Assembly (NCBI GenBank): GCA_016801845.1
Contig: CM028909.1
Location: 19,648,813-19,712,812 of the forward strand
From: Polydactylus sextarius
Taxonomy: Eukaryota > Chordata > Actinopteri > Polynemidae
DNA length: 64,000 nt
Direction: 5' to 3'
This document shows, one piece after another, positions 47,095-61,680 of this stretch. The notes beneath the pieces are model-generated. The model did not search any database and was not told the DNA's origin. It saw only the letters and a list, made by a program, of their open reading frames with translations. The stretch's first letter is position 1; every line of letters begins with the position of its first letter. Both the position numbers and the translations under genes were made by a program.

Positions 47095-50000
47095 GAAAGT
47101 AAAGCAGCTAAAAGCTAAAAGTGAGTGCCAGTCGTTATGGGATTTAAGCTGAAAAAAGCAAGAAAGAGAAAGCGAGACGATGCGGGGCAAAGAGCCTGGT
47201 TGTTCTGAAAGACACACAGTGAATGAAGGAGCCGCAGAGGCTACAGTTCTCTGCTGGTTGCTGGTGTAGAGCCATCTGGCTCTGCATCATGAATGGAAAG
47301 TTTCCCAGCCTGCAAACCCGTGGCTAGCAGTTGTTCTGTTTGGCTAAATTATTCACAGTAGTCAAAGTCTGAAAGGGGGAATGGCAGATAATACAAAAAC
47401 TAAAGTCAATTGATTCTACTGCACTGGTATCCACAGTGCAAAAGTTCTACTCATGATGGATATCGTTCTTAACTTTTTTCATCATCAGTTCTGTCTGCTC
47501 AGCCAGAGTTAGAGAAGGTGATTGGACTTATCTTATTGTGGACAACTTGACATATTACAAGGAAGAAATATATCAAAATACAATTGGAGAGCTGCCTTGC
47601 AGTGGTCATACAGTTTAAACCTCTTGTCTTGTGTAGTTAGCTCTGGGAATGAGAGACAATGAAGGAGCCACTGAGGCGAGGGCAGCCTGCTGGTAGCTGG
47701 TAACCATCCATTTGGCTGTGTGAAATCCAGAAGCCGCAGTAAGTCAGGACCTTACAGAGCTGCCTCTGGTCTCCTGACTGGAGCTGCTCCAAAAAAAGTC
47801 TCTAAGGGAAGACAACTCACTTTGCTCCCTTAAATGAAACAACAGAGCAGATTTAAAATCTGTTCTGTGAGGAAGAAGTCCACATGTCATCAGCATGACT
47901 TGTAGAGAGATATCTGGATTTGTAATAGATCAGGACCAGCACTGCTCTGTGACACAGGGTAACACAACAGGCTGAGTAAAACACAACCTTTTGTAGCTGA
48001 GCAGCTCCAAAGCTTTAGAAGCATCAGTAGCATAAGAGCTAAGAGAGACTCAGACTTTTCAAACACACAGTGACACGTTGTATAACCGTACACCAAACTA
48101 TATCTCGTACCACACAAGTAGTTTGCTTGTAACTTGAAATGATAAATGAAAATTCTTAAAAGATGAGGACAGTGAACCCAAAGGCTCCTGAATGGACCAA
48201 AGTCAAAATGAACTCACCTGTCCATCCATCTCCAAGGAAACCAAATTCCAAAAAGGGTTCACAAGATTCCGGGTTGGGATCAGCATCCACCTGAGCCTCC
48301 AACAGCACTGACCGTTTCCATAGTTACAGTACAGTACTTAGTCTCTCATAGTTTTTCCATTGCAATAAAAGAGAAAGCAAACATGCCCAAATGAGACAAA
48401 CCCTCTAGATTATACACTTGCAGTATAGAGAGTGCTGTATACACACCTACACACACTCACTGAGCTCTCCCTATGGGCTTGCAAAACAGCCATTCTCATG
48501 CTGAAGCATGTCTGAATTCAATGTAGAAATGAGGAGAGAAGTTCATCTGGAATCAGGTGGAAACAACTGATTGTGAATTTTAAATTCCATAAATCAAAAG
48601 GGCCGATAAAATCAAACTTCAAGCAGTTAGAAATTCCTGTGAAAAAACAGTGAAAAAATGAAAACAAAAAAAAGTTCAGTAATTCCAGTGATAGGAATGG
48701 TGGCTGGAGGGCAGAAAGAGAGCAGCGGCAGAGTCCCACTTTGGTGCAAAAAAGACCAAAGAGACTTAAAAAAAAAAAAAGTCCAAAAGGCAGCTGGTGT
48801 GTAAGTTAAATGGCAGCACAGTGAGCTCTGAGTATTCCCCTGTCTGCAGTCAGCTCCACTGATGAACAGCTACACTCCAGCTCCACTTAGAAAAACACAC
48901 AACCCTACGCACACACATAAAACTCTTAACACACACACGATGAGTTCACACACAGACACAGTTTTCACAGGAGCTGGGCAGAGTAGAAGAGCTCAGAGGG
49001 CGAGCAGGCAGGGAATAATGGACTTAATTCAAGAGGGGAGAGAGAAAGAGAGAGAGGGAGGGAGGGAGTGGTTGAAGAGAGGAGGGAAAGGTGGGAGGTA
49101 AGAGGAGGGGAGTGGAAAGGGGCAGGGACATGCACTGGGTTGCTCCCAGTATGTCTCATGTGCTACTGTATATTTGTGTGGGGATCTTGGTAAAACTTTT
49201 TCCTTAATCATCATGATCAGTGACCACATGAGTTCAGGGGCAGAGACCTATGACATGAACTTGGATTCAAGTCTGACATTGTGTGAGGCATGGGACATTG
49301 GGATATTGGAGGCATTTGAAGTCAACATCCACTGAAGTTTACACTTTGCTGAGGAGTAGAATTTATATTTGCATCGCGTTGCTATTATGTCAAGTTTGAC
49401 TGACACTCATTAAATGATATTGTTTTGTGTACTTCTGTCTGCTTTTCCATTTGTGTCACAGCTGTCATTACACAATCTGACACAACCAACATTTTATTGA
49501 ATCCATCCTTTCAGAGAGCCAAGATCACTGTTGTTGACTTTTGTTTTCGTTGCCTTAAATGACAAAAATAAGGCTAAAAACTTGACTTGACTTTTAGAGA
49601 GCAGTATACTCATGTCAGAAGACTTTGAGTATACTGCTGTATTATGATCGCACAGCTGTTAGGATAAAACTGCTAACACAATAAAAGAGAAAGAACCAAA
49701 CGGATATCCAGATACAAGAGATAAAGCGTATGCTGGTGTCGACGACGTGTAGTCTGATAAGCAACTGTACATACAGTAAGAGGGTAATTGGCACACAGTT
49801 TTACCATATGGGGGCTTACATCATCCTGTGCACATAACAAAGTTGAAGTATAGGTCTGCTATTCATGATGGCCAGACTCTGAACCCGTTGTTGTACGAAA
49901 AGAAGGAGTAAAGTTTTTTTTCAAAGTGACATGAAGACAAGATTAAAAATGCACTTTCGCATGTTTAATAAGAAGGTCATATACATGTCAAATTGATTTT

Positions 50001-50534
50001 GGATGAAATTTAGTAATTTTTTACTTCCAACAAATCACACGTGTGGGTCAAAAGATCATTTAAGGTTTGCATTTTGTTCTTCTTGTTTTCCTCCAGAGAA
50101 GATTTGCTGTGGTTAGCCTCATATAGTCAGCTGCTAGCTATATATTCCTTTGATGATAAGCTTTCATGGAAGGGTGGGGGTGGAGGGGTGTATCAAAGCA
50201 TTCACTCAACTTATCAAACTTTTCCTGCAGGGTAAACCACCCTATACTACCCACTGACACAGCACAATCATCTTCAAAATATAGTAGTTTTACTTAAATA
50301 TGAGTTCATGCTGTAATTTTGAGGAAGTTTTGAGGAGTTATATGTTTTCTTAACACTACACAGAAGGTGTATGCTGCTATTTCTGTCCCACCATCAAACT
50401 ACACATAGTTAGTTACTGACATGTGGATGTGACACTTTGGGGTGTGTTGTGTGCGTGTCCATCTTTTTCCCAGTTGTCCCACTCCTTTAATCTTCATACC
50501 AATGGCAGGTGTGGAGCAGCGCCTGGCAACACTG

Positions 50535-50535
50535 A

Positions 50536-50580
<45 letters not shown>
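50535..50580. repeat. compound (CT)n(CA)n microsatellite
   Basis: CT run to about 50556, then CA run. A GT run lies at about 50664-50682. Confidence 0.95.
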
Positions 50581-53500
50581 CTCAAAACCCACTCTCACTG
50601 GTTAGAGAAAAGGAAAGGTCATGGGTCTCACATTAGGTGGTTCACTGTGGATATGCTTGTATCTGTGTGTGTGTGTGTGTGCACGCGCACGTGTACGTGT
50701 GTGATGTATGTCTGCATTTTTACAAACAATTCACTTTAAGCAAATGAGTGTGGGTACTTGTCTTCAGCCCACTGCCCACACCCTGCTGACCTGTCTGTCA
50801 TAAAGCAGTCTGATGTCTCTACAGGCTGCAGAGTGAGCACTGTGATCCTGACAAAGGCTTTTGTCTCAACTGAAGTCTCTGTGCTATTGAAGTAGAAGGG
50901 TTCAGTTTCCTAATGGCATCTTAGTGAATCTCTGTTTTATTGGAAGTCAATGAACCAAAATGATCTTTATATTGGCGGGACCTCAATCAGGTTTGGCGTC
51001 TACCACATAGGAATCTCCCCCTGTGGTCTTAAATTTAGGAATTTAGGTATTCCGAAAACAGAATTACAAAAGAGGAAATCTAAACATTCCTCAATACTCA
51101 AGCTATGTCAGTTATGTAGCTCCAGAATGTGCAAACTTATGATCGGGATTATACATGAGTCAAATTGTAAAGATAGTGTAATCTTTTATATTAACACAGA
51201 TCGAATCAAATCCCAAAATGTTTTCAAAGTTGGATCCTAGACCTGATGGGGATTAAAACCAAAAAATGAGCAAGGTCTTGACATCAGCCAAGATAAAACT
51301 GTTTCTTTTTTGTGGATAAATGAAACCAAGGACTGTTGGTCTTATAAGGTGATTACCATAACTATACACTGACTCTGCATATAGTTCTTAGTATGTATAA
51401 TACACCAGGACCACAAAAGACACACGTTCTCACTCTGGATTACATGGGTCCAACAAAAACACTATTGTTTATTTTATTATATAAACAGTTCTATCGCATT
51501 TACATATTCCAGAAGATATACAAACATTTTCTCAGGGAAACTATTATAATCTACTCAGCAGCCACAATAACACTAACATGAATGTGGCTGCACAAACGCA
51601 GCTGCCAGTAAGCTGGGCTACTTTCTGCTAATGGTGCTTAAGAGAAATATACATTTAGACTGAAAGTTGGCTTCTTATACCAAGGATCACATCCCAAAAT
51701 AGTTTTTTTCAGGTATTTAGGATTAGGTATTCAAACAGCCAAAGGTTATTGCACTTATATTACTGCAGTGATGAATTACTTATGGAAGGAAACTCAAACT
51801 AAACACCCACAATAAAGGGAAAAAAACAAGTGCCCTAGTTCTGTAAGGTCATGCCTCATTGAAATTAATGATACTATATTAACATTTAAAACTGCACCGA
51901 TTAGCACAAGTGCTGTGGAGGCAGTGTTATAGTTGGAAAGAGAATCTCTCCATAATATTTCAGGATGTGTTTTGGCTTGTGGCTGTCAAGATCAGTCTCC
52001 AGGTCGATTTCCTAACTTTTTTATGTAGGAGTGCACATTGTGGTTGTGTCCAGTTTTGGGAACAACCTCATTCAAAGGACATGGCCAAGTGTTCATCTGA
52101 ATGAGTCTCTTCATTTTCTGTGGTCAAGTTGTAGAATCTGGACAAAATTTCCTCAGAAACTCCTCACAAATGAGGACAAGGATGAAGAAACCATTCAGGA
52201 AGCATCACACATTTACTGATGATGCCCTTATTTTTGTGCCAAATTGGCTCCGTTACAGATTTGCTAAGAATATAAAAACAGCCATACTTCTGTCATGTCT
52301 CTTCAATGTCTCTTTCAATCAAGCAGGATGTCTCTACACAGGCACAGAAAATTCCTGCAGGACACATGTAGAGCCAGGAAGATTCTTCAAAAGCAAAGGA
52401 TACAGATGGCATGTATTTACACCAGGCCAACCATAACTGTAAAATTAGAGTGATGTTGAGGTGCTGTGACACCTGCCAACGTTACAACTGTTGTATTATA
52501 AACATTTGCTCAACAGATGCAGAATATTCAAAGCCTGGATGCCATGCCTGTAAAATTAGCAGCATGAAATACCACTGAGGCAACCGAGAACTTTTCTCTT
52601 TCTCTGTGTGTTTTAAGGGCTCTGTGGGTGTAACATGCTGACCCAACATGAAACAAATACCAGTACTAAGTGGATCATTAGCATCACTGAAACTATGGAG
52701 CTACTTCTGCCAGCTGTAACACCATGCTAATCTACACTGTGTGTGTATGTGGGTGTTTGCACAGAGAATTTGTCTTTTAATAGCATCCACAGCAGTGTGT
52801 CAGGAGTTGAAAAGGAACAATTAGGTTTAGATGGGGTTTAACAAAAAGCCATTATGGTGGCTGTGGTGGTCATTCTGGTGATGTAGTGTTACAATGACAA
52901 TAATGTGATACTACTGATATTATGTAAAAATAAAACAAAGAGAGAAAATGGAAAAAGGGTAGATGAAAGGATAGAAAATAAGAGAAAAAGGAGAATAAAC
53001 AAAGGACAGAATAGGGAAACATTAACTATTCTTGGTATTCAGGCTCTGTGAGCTTGCTGTCCATATTCAGTTGTGCTATATCTGTCCTGACAGGTCATCC
53101 ATGACATGATCCCCTGACCTCCTGACACCACAGGGATTATAGAGGCCCCAGTGGAGAGTGACTGGGTGGATGAGAGTGAGAGAGTTACAGTTAAAGAGAC
53201 AGAAAGAGAGAAAGGTTTTGCCTGAAAGTCCTTGGGGCACAGAAACCTGTAATCCTTCCAGTTTCACTTTGATGTGATAACACCGAACTGAAAGGATGGA
53301 GGATGCAGGGCGCGGTGGGTTAGCGTGTCCGGAGGACTGTATGGGTAGGTGGTTTGGTGCAGAGGGGGTCTGACTGTGGTGCCAGGAGGCTCAGATGTGG
53401 ACTACAAAATCCCACACAACCTCACCAGCCAAGCAGTCACACACCATCTGCCTCCTAGGGTCACTGGGTGGATAAGACCACCTTCAAGCATGTAAGCATG

Positions 53501-54874
53501 GCTTTGGTGACACATTTTCACACACATAGGCACACCTCAGGTTCTGAAGGTCAGCAAGTGGATTACAAGCACCTTGCATGACCACAGCTTTGTTTCTTAC
53601 ACACACACACACTTGCAATAAGCAGTGTTTCCCTGTGGAATGCACATTGCTGCACTAGTTCCCACCACTATTAAATCTAGTTGGCTGATCACCAGTCATT
53701 GAGGGCTTCTTTCTAAAAGCAGGACAAGAGAAATCAATGTATAATATCTAAACACTCCATCTAACATTTAGAGATAAACAAATCACCTTACTTTTGACAA
53801 TAGCAGTTCTTCCATAAGAGTATGTGTCATTTGGTCGAATTCATCAAACATTTTTTCTTAGCCACACTGTTAGTTTGTCTTCAGCAACACTTACAAAAAG
53901 TAACCAAATCAGACTAAATTGTTACACTTCTTTATCAAATATAGAAGAGCAGAGGTGTGAGATTTGCAGGTGCAGGCTAGTTTTGAACCAGCCACACTGC
54001 ACCAGCCTGTAATTCTGAGGTTCACTTTAATCAGACCTGTGATGTTGGTGCACTGCTGCTATTCTGAGTGAATTCAGCACAGATCACACTGATGATGGAT
54101 GAAAGACAAAAACTGGGGGGAATCACCTACTCAAAGACAGAAGCTTTCAACTTCAGCCTGCACACAGACTGTAAACTCAGGAACTGATGCCCACACATGC
54201 ATTAGTTCCTGGGTGCCACCAAGGGTGGATTCACATCCTAACCTGTTTGATTTAATTAAAACAAACCCAGATGCATTTCCTCTGTTAGTACACTTAGTTT
54301 GGGCTGATGAAAAAGCTGCCAATCAAACTCTGGCAGCAACCAAACAACCAGACTATCTGATCTTTGTGCATTTTTTATGGTGATTCTATACTTTTTATGT
54401 TATAAAATCTTCAGTGTGTTTCCGGTGCATATTTGTACTCAATAGTAGTACATACCAAGTTTTCTAGAGTAACTACACTCGAACTGTGCCACTATGGTGG
54501 ATAGGATAGGATGAAAAATATTGAATTCTTCTTATGTTATATATTCCAGTTATGTATTCCAATATAGGCCAAATCAACTCAATAATAGTTTGATGAAAAA
54601 AATGAAGAATATCAGTCAGCAGCTCTTCTATCTGCAATAAAATATGTTCTGACTCCACATTTTTGGAGTAGAGTTGTGCTGTGCTGGTTATAATGGAAAG
54701 AGAGGGTGTAGTGGATTATTGGATCTGAAATGTGTCATATTAACTGACTGACATTTTCTTATTCTCTTAAAATCCAAACTGTGATTCAAACATGTAGATA
54801 TGTAAACATTTGGATTTAGAAATACATTTTTGCTGAAAAGTTGGCAGATAAGGGACATAGGGTACATGTAACAG

Positions 54875-54918
<44 letters not shown>

Positions 54919-55252
54919 ACTGCAGTGCCACCATGCTACCTCATTAAGGCCTCAGACCTGCAGACGAAATCATCCTGATCCTGATGGGCACTGATCCAAC
55001 CAGACAGGCTGCTCCCTGCACCAGTGTGGATTAATAACACACACACACACACACGCATGTGCACACACACACATGTAAATAAACGTGCACACACAGACTA
55101 CTACACTCTTCCCATGGGGTTGCTGAGACACTAGATTGTGCAGTTATTAGTGTGTGTGAGATACACCCGCAGGGGAAATCTGGGACAAGCTCAGAATGAG
55201 CAGATTTCACAAGAACATTAGAAGCTCTAACACACACAGGTGTCACTGCGTG

Positions 55253-55288
<36 letters not shown>
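54875..55288. repeat. cluster of CA microsatellites
   Basis: CA arrays at 54875-54920, about 55040-55072 and 55253-55288 within 420 bp. A further (CA)11 is at 55890-55912. Confidence 0.94.
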
Positions 55289-55290
<2 letters not shown>

Positions 55291-58200
55291 CATACAAAGT
55301 CTGACATTACATCCTTGCAGCGTGAGCACAGATTGAATATGAATCTTATTATATGAAAATGTATGACTTCACTTAAATCCAATTTTTAGCTGTTCAACTA
55401 AATCTTACACAGTAAAATGTAAAACCTGTCATTACACTGTAAGAACTGCAGACATTTCTTAAAACTAAGGTGTTGAGTGGAGCTCAATCATGAATGCAAG
55501 GACATGGAAGTATGATGTTTTGGTCAGATGATGTTTTACTATTTTATTTACTTCTGTAATGTATTTGAGACAACACACGCGTGGGAACAAAGTTAAAAAA
55601 ACTGGTTTGTTTAAGGTACAGACCTCAAGTTTTGTAATTTCAATTTTTAAGTTTTGAGTTTCGATGTCAAAATGTGTCATGGTGTCAAAACATCAGAGAT
55701 TTATCACATTGGTTTGAAGAAATTGCTGCCTATTCTGGATTCCTTGCACACAACACACTATCAGCAAAACCCCTAAATAAACGCTAACGGACCACATGAA
55801 CCATCACTTAAAATCACACTCCCAAAGTGAGGCATGCAAAAAATTCAGCAACTAACGTCCCACTGCCAGACATACATAGCAGCAACAACAACACACACAC
55901 ACACACACACACCTGCAGACACTCTTCAAACACACAGTCCGTGACCATAAATGCTACAGTAGATTACATGAGTGGCTGAAGTACTTTCAGCTTTGCCATA
56001 ATTGTAATTTCACTCACTTTTAGCTGTCAAAACAGCTGCTCAGACACATACACGCAGACTTTATTCCCCCACACATACATGCATATGCACATGTTTTTCA
56101 GGTGTACTGAGCAACGTCTGTGTCTGGCGGGCCAGAAATCCCCACCATCAACCCGTAATTGAAGACAGTTAGTGGTGGGTGGGATGAATGAATAAGATGA
56201 GAGGAGAGGGATGGATGGGTAGAAGGTGAGATGATATGCAGCAGACATACATTAATACCATCACACTTGGGGGATTGCCTACTTGTGTCTGGGTAGACCA
56301 AGTTCCAAACAGCAACTGAGGCCACCCATGATGCTTCTGGAAAGTTATTTCTTAAGCAAAGGGAGGATGATAAGAGATTGAAACAGGAAATCTCATAAAC
56401 ATATATATAGATTTTTTTTTTAAATGATTTGATGGTGACAGGAGAGGAAGAAAAACCACAGAGACTGAACACACGCCTTCTGCATTTTCCTTTGTGTTCT
56501 TTTTCACTTTGTGGTTTTTATCTCTGCTTTATCAATTTCAAAAGTCCACTTCCCTCTTGTTTGCAATGCGTGTCACTGCTGTTGTCCAAGGAGAGGCTGC
56601 ATCCATGACCCCCCGATCTGTCTTTGATATCCACCACTTCCCACCCACAAATAACAACACTTTGTCGATATAAAACCAAGCTACTCTGCTGAGAATCCAA
56701 CCACGGTTATCCATGATTGAACATGTAACAAGGGCACCCTTTAGTTAACTTCACCAGTATAATCCAATCAGATTCAACGTCTTAATTTCTAACTATTTAA
56801 TATGTTCACTGAAAAGGAAAGAATGCAACCTTCTAATTTTCTGTAGACCCTCAGAGGTGCAAAGCCCTTTACTTTCCAGAGGAACAATTTGAAAATTTAT
56901 TGCATATCATAATGTGATTTTGGCTCAGAAAAAGGAAAATTCTTACATGTTTAAGATTTTATTGCCTCTAAATTTTTTTAGACCTTGTACAAATCCTGAT
57001 TGGAGAACAAAGGTTTTTTTTAACAACAGCACTCAAGTAGAATGGCAAATCTATTGAAGGACAATTGAGTCCACATTTATTCCAGACACAAAGCCGAGCA
57101 AAGTGGAGTCTGCCAGGCAGTCTGACACACAAACACACACAGACACACACACTCACTAACAGTAGATGACACAGGGTGTGATTTCAGGTTGCCAGGGAAA
57201 CACTGGAAATCACCTCGTTATCACAGAGGCAACAGCTGTCATTAACATAGCCCCCAAATGACAGAAGACACATGCACACACACATTAAAAAAATGTCTAA
57301 ACACATAAAAAAAAAAAAAAAAAAAGTCTGGAATCTATATATTCTTGAAGAAGTGCAGCGCACTAGCTTTTATTTTTCATCTGAAGCCAACTTTAGCTAA
57401 AGATAGAAAAACCTGTTCTGCTTTAGACAAGCACATCAGCTCAAGATGTCCAGTCACAGCTGGCAGACAGGAGACATTATTAAGGCTTCACACAGCAATC
57501 TGCAGCTTTTCTGAAAACGTCAAAAATGTATGGGCGCTTCTGCATTAGTCTGTAATCTTTGTCAAGCATTTGCTGTGTTATAAACCATAAATGCCGCCTC
57601 ACTGGCAGCTGTGTGTCACCCTATTTTTAAAACTAAAATTTATGGAAATATTGTGCTGTGCCTATTTCAAGCAGAACCTGGTAGTTTATTCTATTTATGG
57701 TGCTAAATTGGGTCAAATATACAACCTAGTCCACAAATATAATGAAATCATTTCTACACCACAGCCTCTGTCTCCAGGCTCTCTCTATCCATCTTGTTTG
57801 AGGTTACAGGTAGTCAGCCAAGTGGAGGAAGATTAGAGCGTTCTAAGTAATAGGCTGTCCTGACCAAACAAACTGTCATTTCCCTCTGTTTTGGCTCAGA
57901 TCTTCTTCTCCTTCCATCCACCCCCTTTCCTTTCCTTCCCTCCTTCCACTCCTCCCCTCTTTTTGGAGCCAACGTGTCAAGGGGAAAAAACAAAGCTGTT
58001 TAAACACTGAGTGCATGAAAAGTTAAAGAGAGAAGGGGGATCAAGAGAGAAGACTTAAAGTTAAAGGACACATAAGGAAATAATGATGCTGACAGCAACT
58101 ATTCTTTAAATGAAAGTCTATTGAACAAATCTTAGCTTTAGTCAATGGTATGACAATCACAACTACCTAAAAGAAGCCTGTGAATTTGTGTGGATTTATA

Positions 58201-59801
58201 TTTGATGATGTGCCTGGTATCAGGCATCAATCAACCCTTGAGATTTATGGACAACAGATATTTCTACTGCAAAATAGAAACAGAAATTGGAAGAAAAATT
58301 TAAGAGGGTAAACACATCATGTTACATGCTTTTGTGTCTTCAAATCAAACAGTCTTTCAGCTTAATTCAAGTCATTGTTATTGTGTGCATTAAGAACAAC
58401 TCCATACCTTAAATAATCTTAAAGAAAACTTCATACTGCACAGAAACACAGCCAAGTTCACAGAAATGTTAAAAGTGGATTTGACGTGGCACAACCTGAA
58501 GCAATGACATGCATAAACCACTGACATCGTTACCATTATCTCCATCCAGTCAAGGCATTTTAAAGAAAACAGTAGTGAAAGTTTTCAAACAGAGCATAAT
58601 ACTACATAGCTTCATGATTTTCCATCATTCCCTCCAACAGCAGAGCAACACTAAATCCTGTCTAAGCCGCTGCATGATCTTGTGTAATTCTTGAGTCTTT
58701 CAACAGGTGACTTGGGCCAATTTCACAAATCGTGTGCCAGATGAAAACATCTTCCACGTTGCATATTAGAATATTATGAGCAATAATCCAGATTATGAAG
58801 CAACATCCTGAACCTTAACTGTGCAAAGGTTGCAAAATATGGGAAGTAAACAGAAGCGTTCAAGATAAAAGAGGACAAACAAAGGTCAATTCTGATCAAG
58901 TACAATACACTTTCAACCTGGAGCACAGCAAACACGTTAACTGTCAGTGACAGGAAGGCTCGGGATAATGCTCTATAAACACCAGCCAAGTCACACACAC
59001 CAATACACGGTGTTCCCTCTCTGCTTTTAGCTTTTTAAAAAGATTAATTATACAGTCGTTATGACTTCAGCTTTGTGCCCTGACTCACGCATTGTAAACA
59101 TGTGGAACAAGTAAGCCTCTGCTCTGTATCTGTACTGTCTCTCAGAACAAGTACAGAAGCTTTTCTTCATCCAGCTTCTGCAATCAAACAGTAGAATGAA
59201 ACATCAATCTTTGATTTAGTGCTATCATTTGAGAGGGATGCACTGGATGTTCCACAGAACGTACATATGAAAAGTTTTTATAGGAACTATTTCTTCCAGT
59301 GAAAACATTTACCCTTTTAATGGTTGTTTCCCTTTAAATTTAATTCCCTTTTAGTCAAATCCCCCTAATTTGTGAAGTAATACAAGGATGCATTAGCTAT
59401 CGTTTCTTCCTATGGCGGACACCTGGTTTCAACCACAGCCTGTAATTAATCAAAAGGCCTTCCAGCAGCGCTGATATGCCTCATACAGCAGTTTAACAGG
59501 CACACAGTCCCTCACTCTGTGTAAATGAAACCACAAGGACATTTACGCCAAGAAGCTGCAGCCAGCTTGGCCAGTGTGACTACTCCCCAACACATTAAAC
59601 ACACAGCCTGCAGCCTCCTCACTGTGACCACAGAAAACCCGCTCCAACAAAAAAAAAGACAACAGCACAGGGCTTCTCCTCATGTGTTATTACTTTAATA
59701 TGAACTGCCATGTTGGCTGAGTTGTATTACAAATTGTATCTCTTCCAAATAATTTGACTGAAATAACAAGAGAGATAGAGAGGATGACATGGAAAAGACA
59801 G

Positions 59802-59803
<2 letters not shown>

Positions 59804-59872
<69 letters not shown>
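59804..59872. repeat. (TG)34 microsatellite
   Basis: Pure TG run of about 69 bp, followed by a short interrupted TG tail. Confidence 0.97.
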
Positions 59873-59873
<1 letters not shown>

Positions 59874-61656
59874 CTGTGTGTGTATCAGTTTTAGACTTCA
59901 GAGGACATTTTTGGAAAGTGGTGTCACAGTTAAGGTAAATTTAGGTTAAGGCTAAGGTCACGGACTGGATTTTGTCAAACAGGGACCTCACAACTCAAAA
60001 CTTCATACTGTGTACATGTAATTGCATGTAATTGATTAACAACTCTGTGGGGACCGGTATTCTGACAGAGGACAAAAAGTTGGTCTCCAGAAGATTAATC
60101 TTTATTTTAGGTCCAGATAGGTTTTGTGGATACAGATACCTTATTTGGATCTGTGTGTGTTGCCAACTGATGTAAACTAAAATTGTCTAACTCTTTATCT
60201 TTTGGTTATAGAAAATATGTGTTTGTTTAGCTGCCAAACGACCACGTTCACCAGGCAGCAGCATGTTGCCTGTTTGCCATTTGGTTCTCCACATGTAGTG
60301 TACAGTGGGATTTTAGCTTAGTGAGCTCTTTAGTTGAAAACAGCTGCCTGCTGCACCCAAAACCAACGCTGATGGGAGCAGTGAGAGTGAACAAAAACAG
60401 TAAAGTTGTGGGCTAGAAAAACCAAAACGATGAGTTGAAAGAGACTCCAACCAATGAAGCTGAGGGCAGCTGCAGAGCCAGGAGGTAATTCTCAGAGCAC
60501 GTGGATTTTTTTCACATTCAAGAAGCCATGTAATCTATTGTTAATATAAAAATATTGATTATAGAAACTTCAAGAACTTTTCAAAATTTCTCTTTTTGTT
60601 AACTCTCCTCAGCTTAAACAACAAGGAAGTAGTTTATTTGTGGAGCTACATCTTTTAAAGTGTTATAGAGGTTTTATGGGGAATTCAGTAGAAAAATGAA
60701 GTAACCACTTGTTAAATAAGTAAAGTAAGTGTGTGTGTGTGCAGCTGACTATTCTCAGTCTATATCTGAACTGTGAGACTCGTGTCATACATCTGTTGAT
60801 CATTAGTGTGATTCACTCTGATACTGTCTTTCTCTGTCTTGCTGCTAGTTCCTTTCTTTACTTCTTCATTCATTACCCTCATATCCCCTATCAACATTTA
60901 AACCTATGATTTCAATATTTTCTCTTCAATATCTCTGTTTTTCCTCTATCTTCTCCTCTGGATGTGTCCTTTTTCCTCCTATTCTGTCCAAAACCTCAAT
61001 CAGTTGTGATCCATTTCATGAAGGACATGAAGTAAAATTACTAGGACCAAACTGCCCCAAAGAAAATATTTAATAGAGCATTGTAAGACATTTTAGCTGT
61101 CATACCAGTGGGATATTTTTTCAATGCTGCTTGACAGAGAATAAAATGTGATGCACAAGAATGATTTTTTAATTTCCTATTTCAAGCTTTTTCTCTTAAT
61201 AAATAATTGGCAGAAGCCCAGAGGTGGTAATTTTCAATTTTCCACTTAGCCTTTCATAGGATATTATGACATACGAGTCATAACTCTGCTTTCACAAATC
61301 TTATTCTACCATAAAATGAGTATGCATGTCAGCAGCTCTCATTATAATAAACACAACCAATCCAAAGTTTCCAGTGACCATCAGTGTGAGTGTGCGGACT
61401 GTATGTGTGTGCTTGTGAGCACGTGTATGTTGCATGCATCCTCATATAACCCTAGAATGGGCTGGTCTAAGAGTGTATTAGGATATTGAAAGAACATTGC
61501 CTGTGGTTTACCAAAGCTCAGCCCGAGCTCTAGAAAGAAAAATTGTGAAGTGACGAGCCAACGTGCTGTAGATGTTCTTTCTTTTACCACACACCGTTCA
61601 TGTAAGCGGTGTTGCTGCTTATTTTACTTGCTCAGGTGTTTGTTTCTCTTCCCTCC

Positions 61657-61680
61657 TTTTTTTTTTTTTTTTTTTTTTTT
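61657..61680. repeat. poly(T) tract of 24
   Basis: Pure T run. A pure A run of 19 lies at 57307-57325. Neither has a recognisable retroelement next to it. Confidence 0.9.

Noticed and set aside
50950..51240. 96-codon plus-strand open frame
   Set aside because: No family motif, no splice context and AT-rich composition like its surroundings, so it is most likely a chance frame.
53280..53345. tRNA-derived SINE-like head (GGGTTAGCGTGTCCGG)
   Set aside because: Only a short A-box-like stretch was seen, with no clear B box, tail or target-site duplication.
54099..54383. 94-codon plus-strand open frame
   Set aside because: No family resemblance and no exon neighbours; taken as chance.
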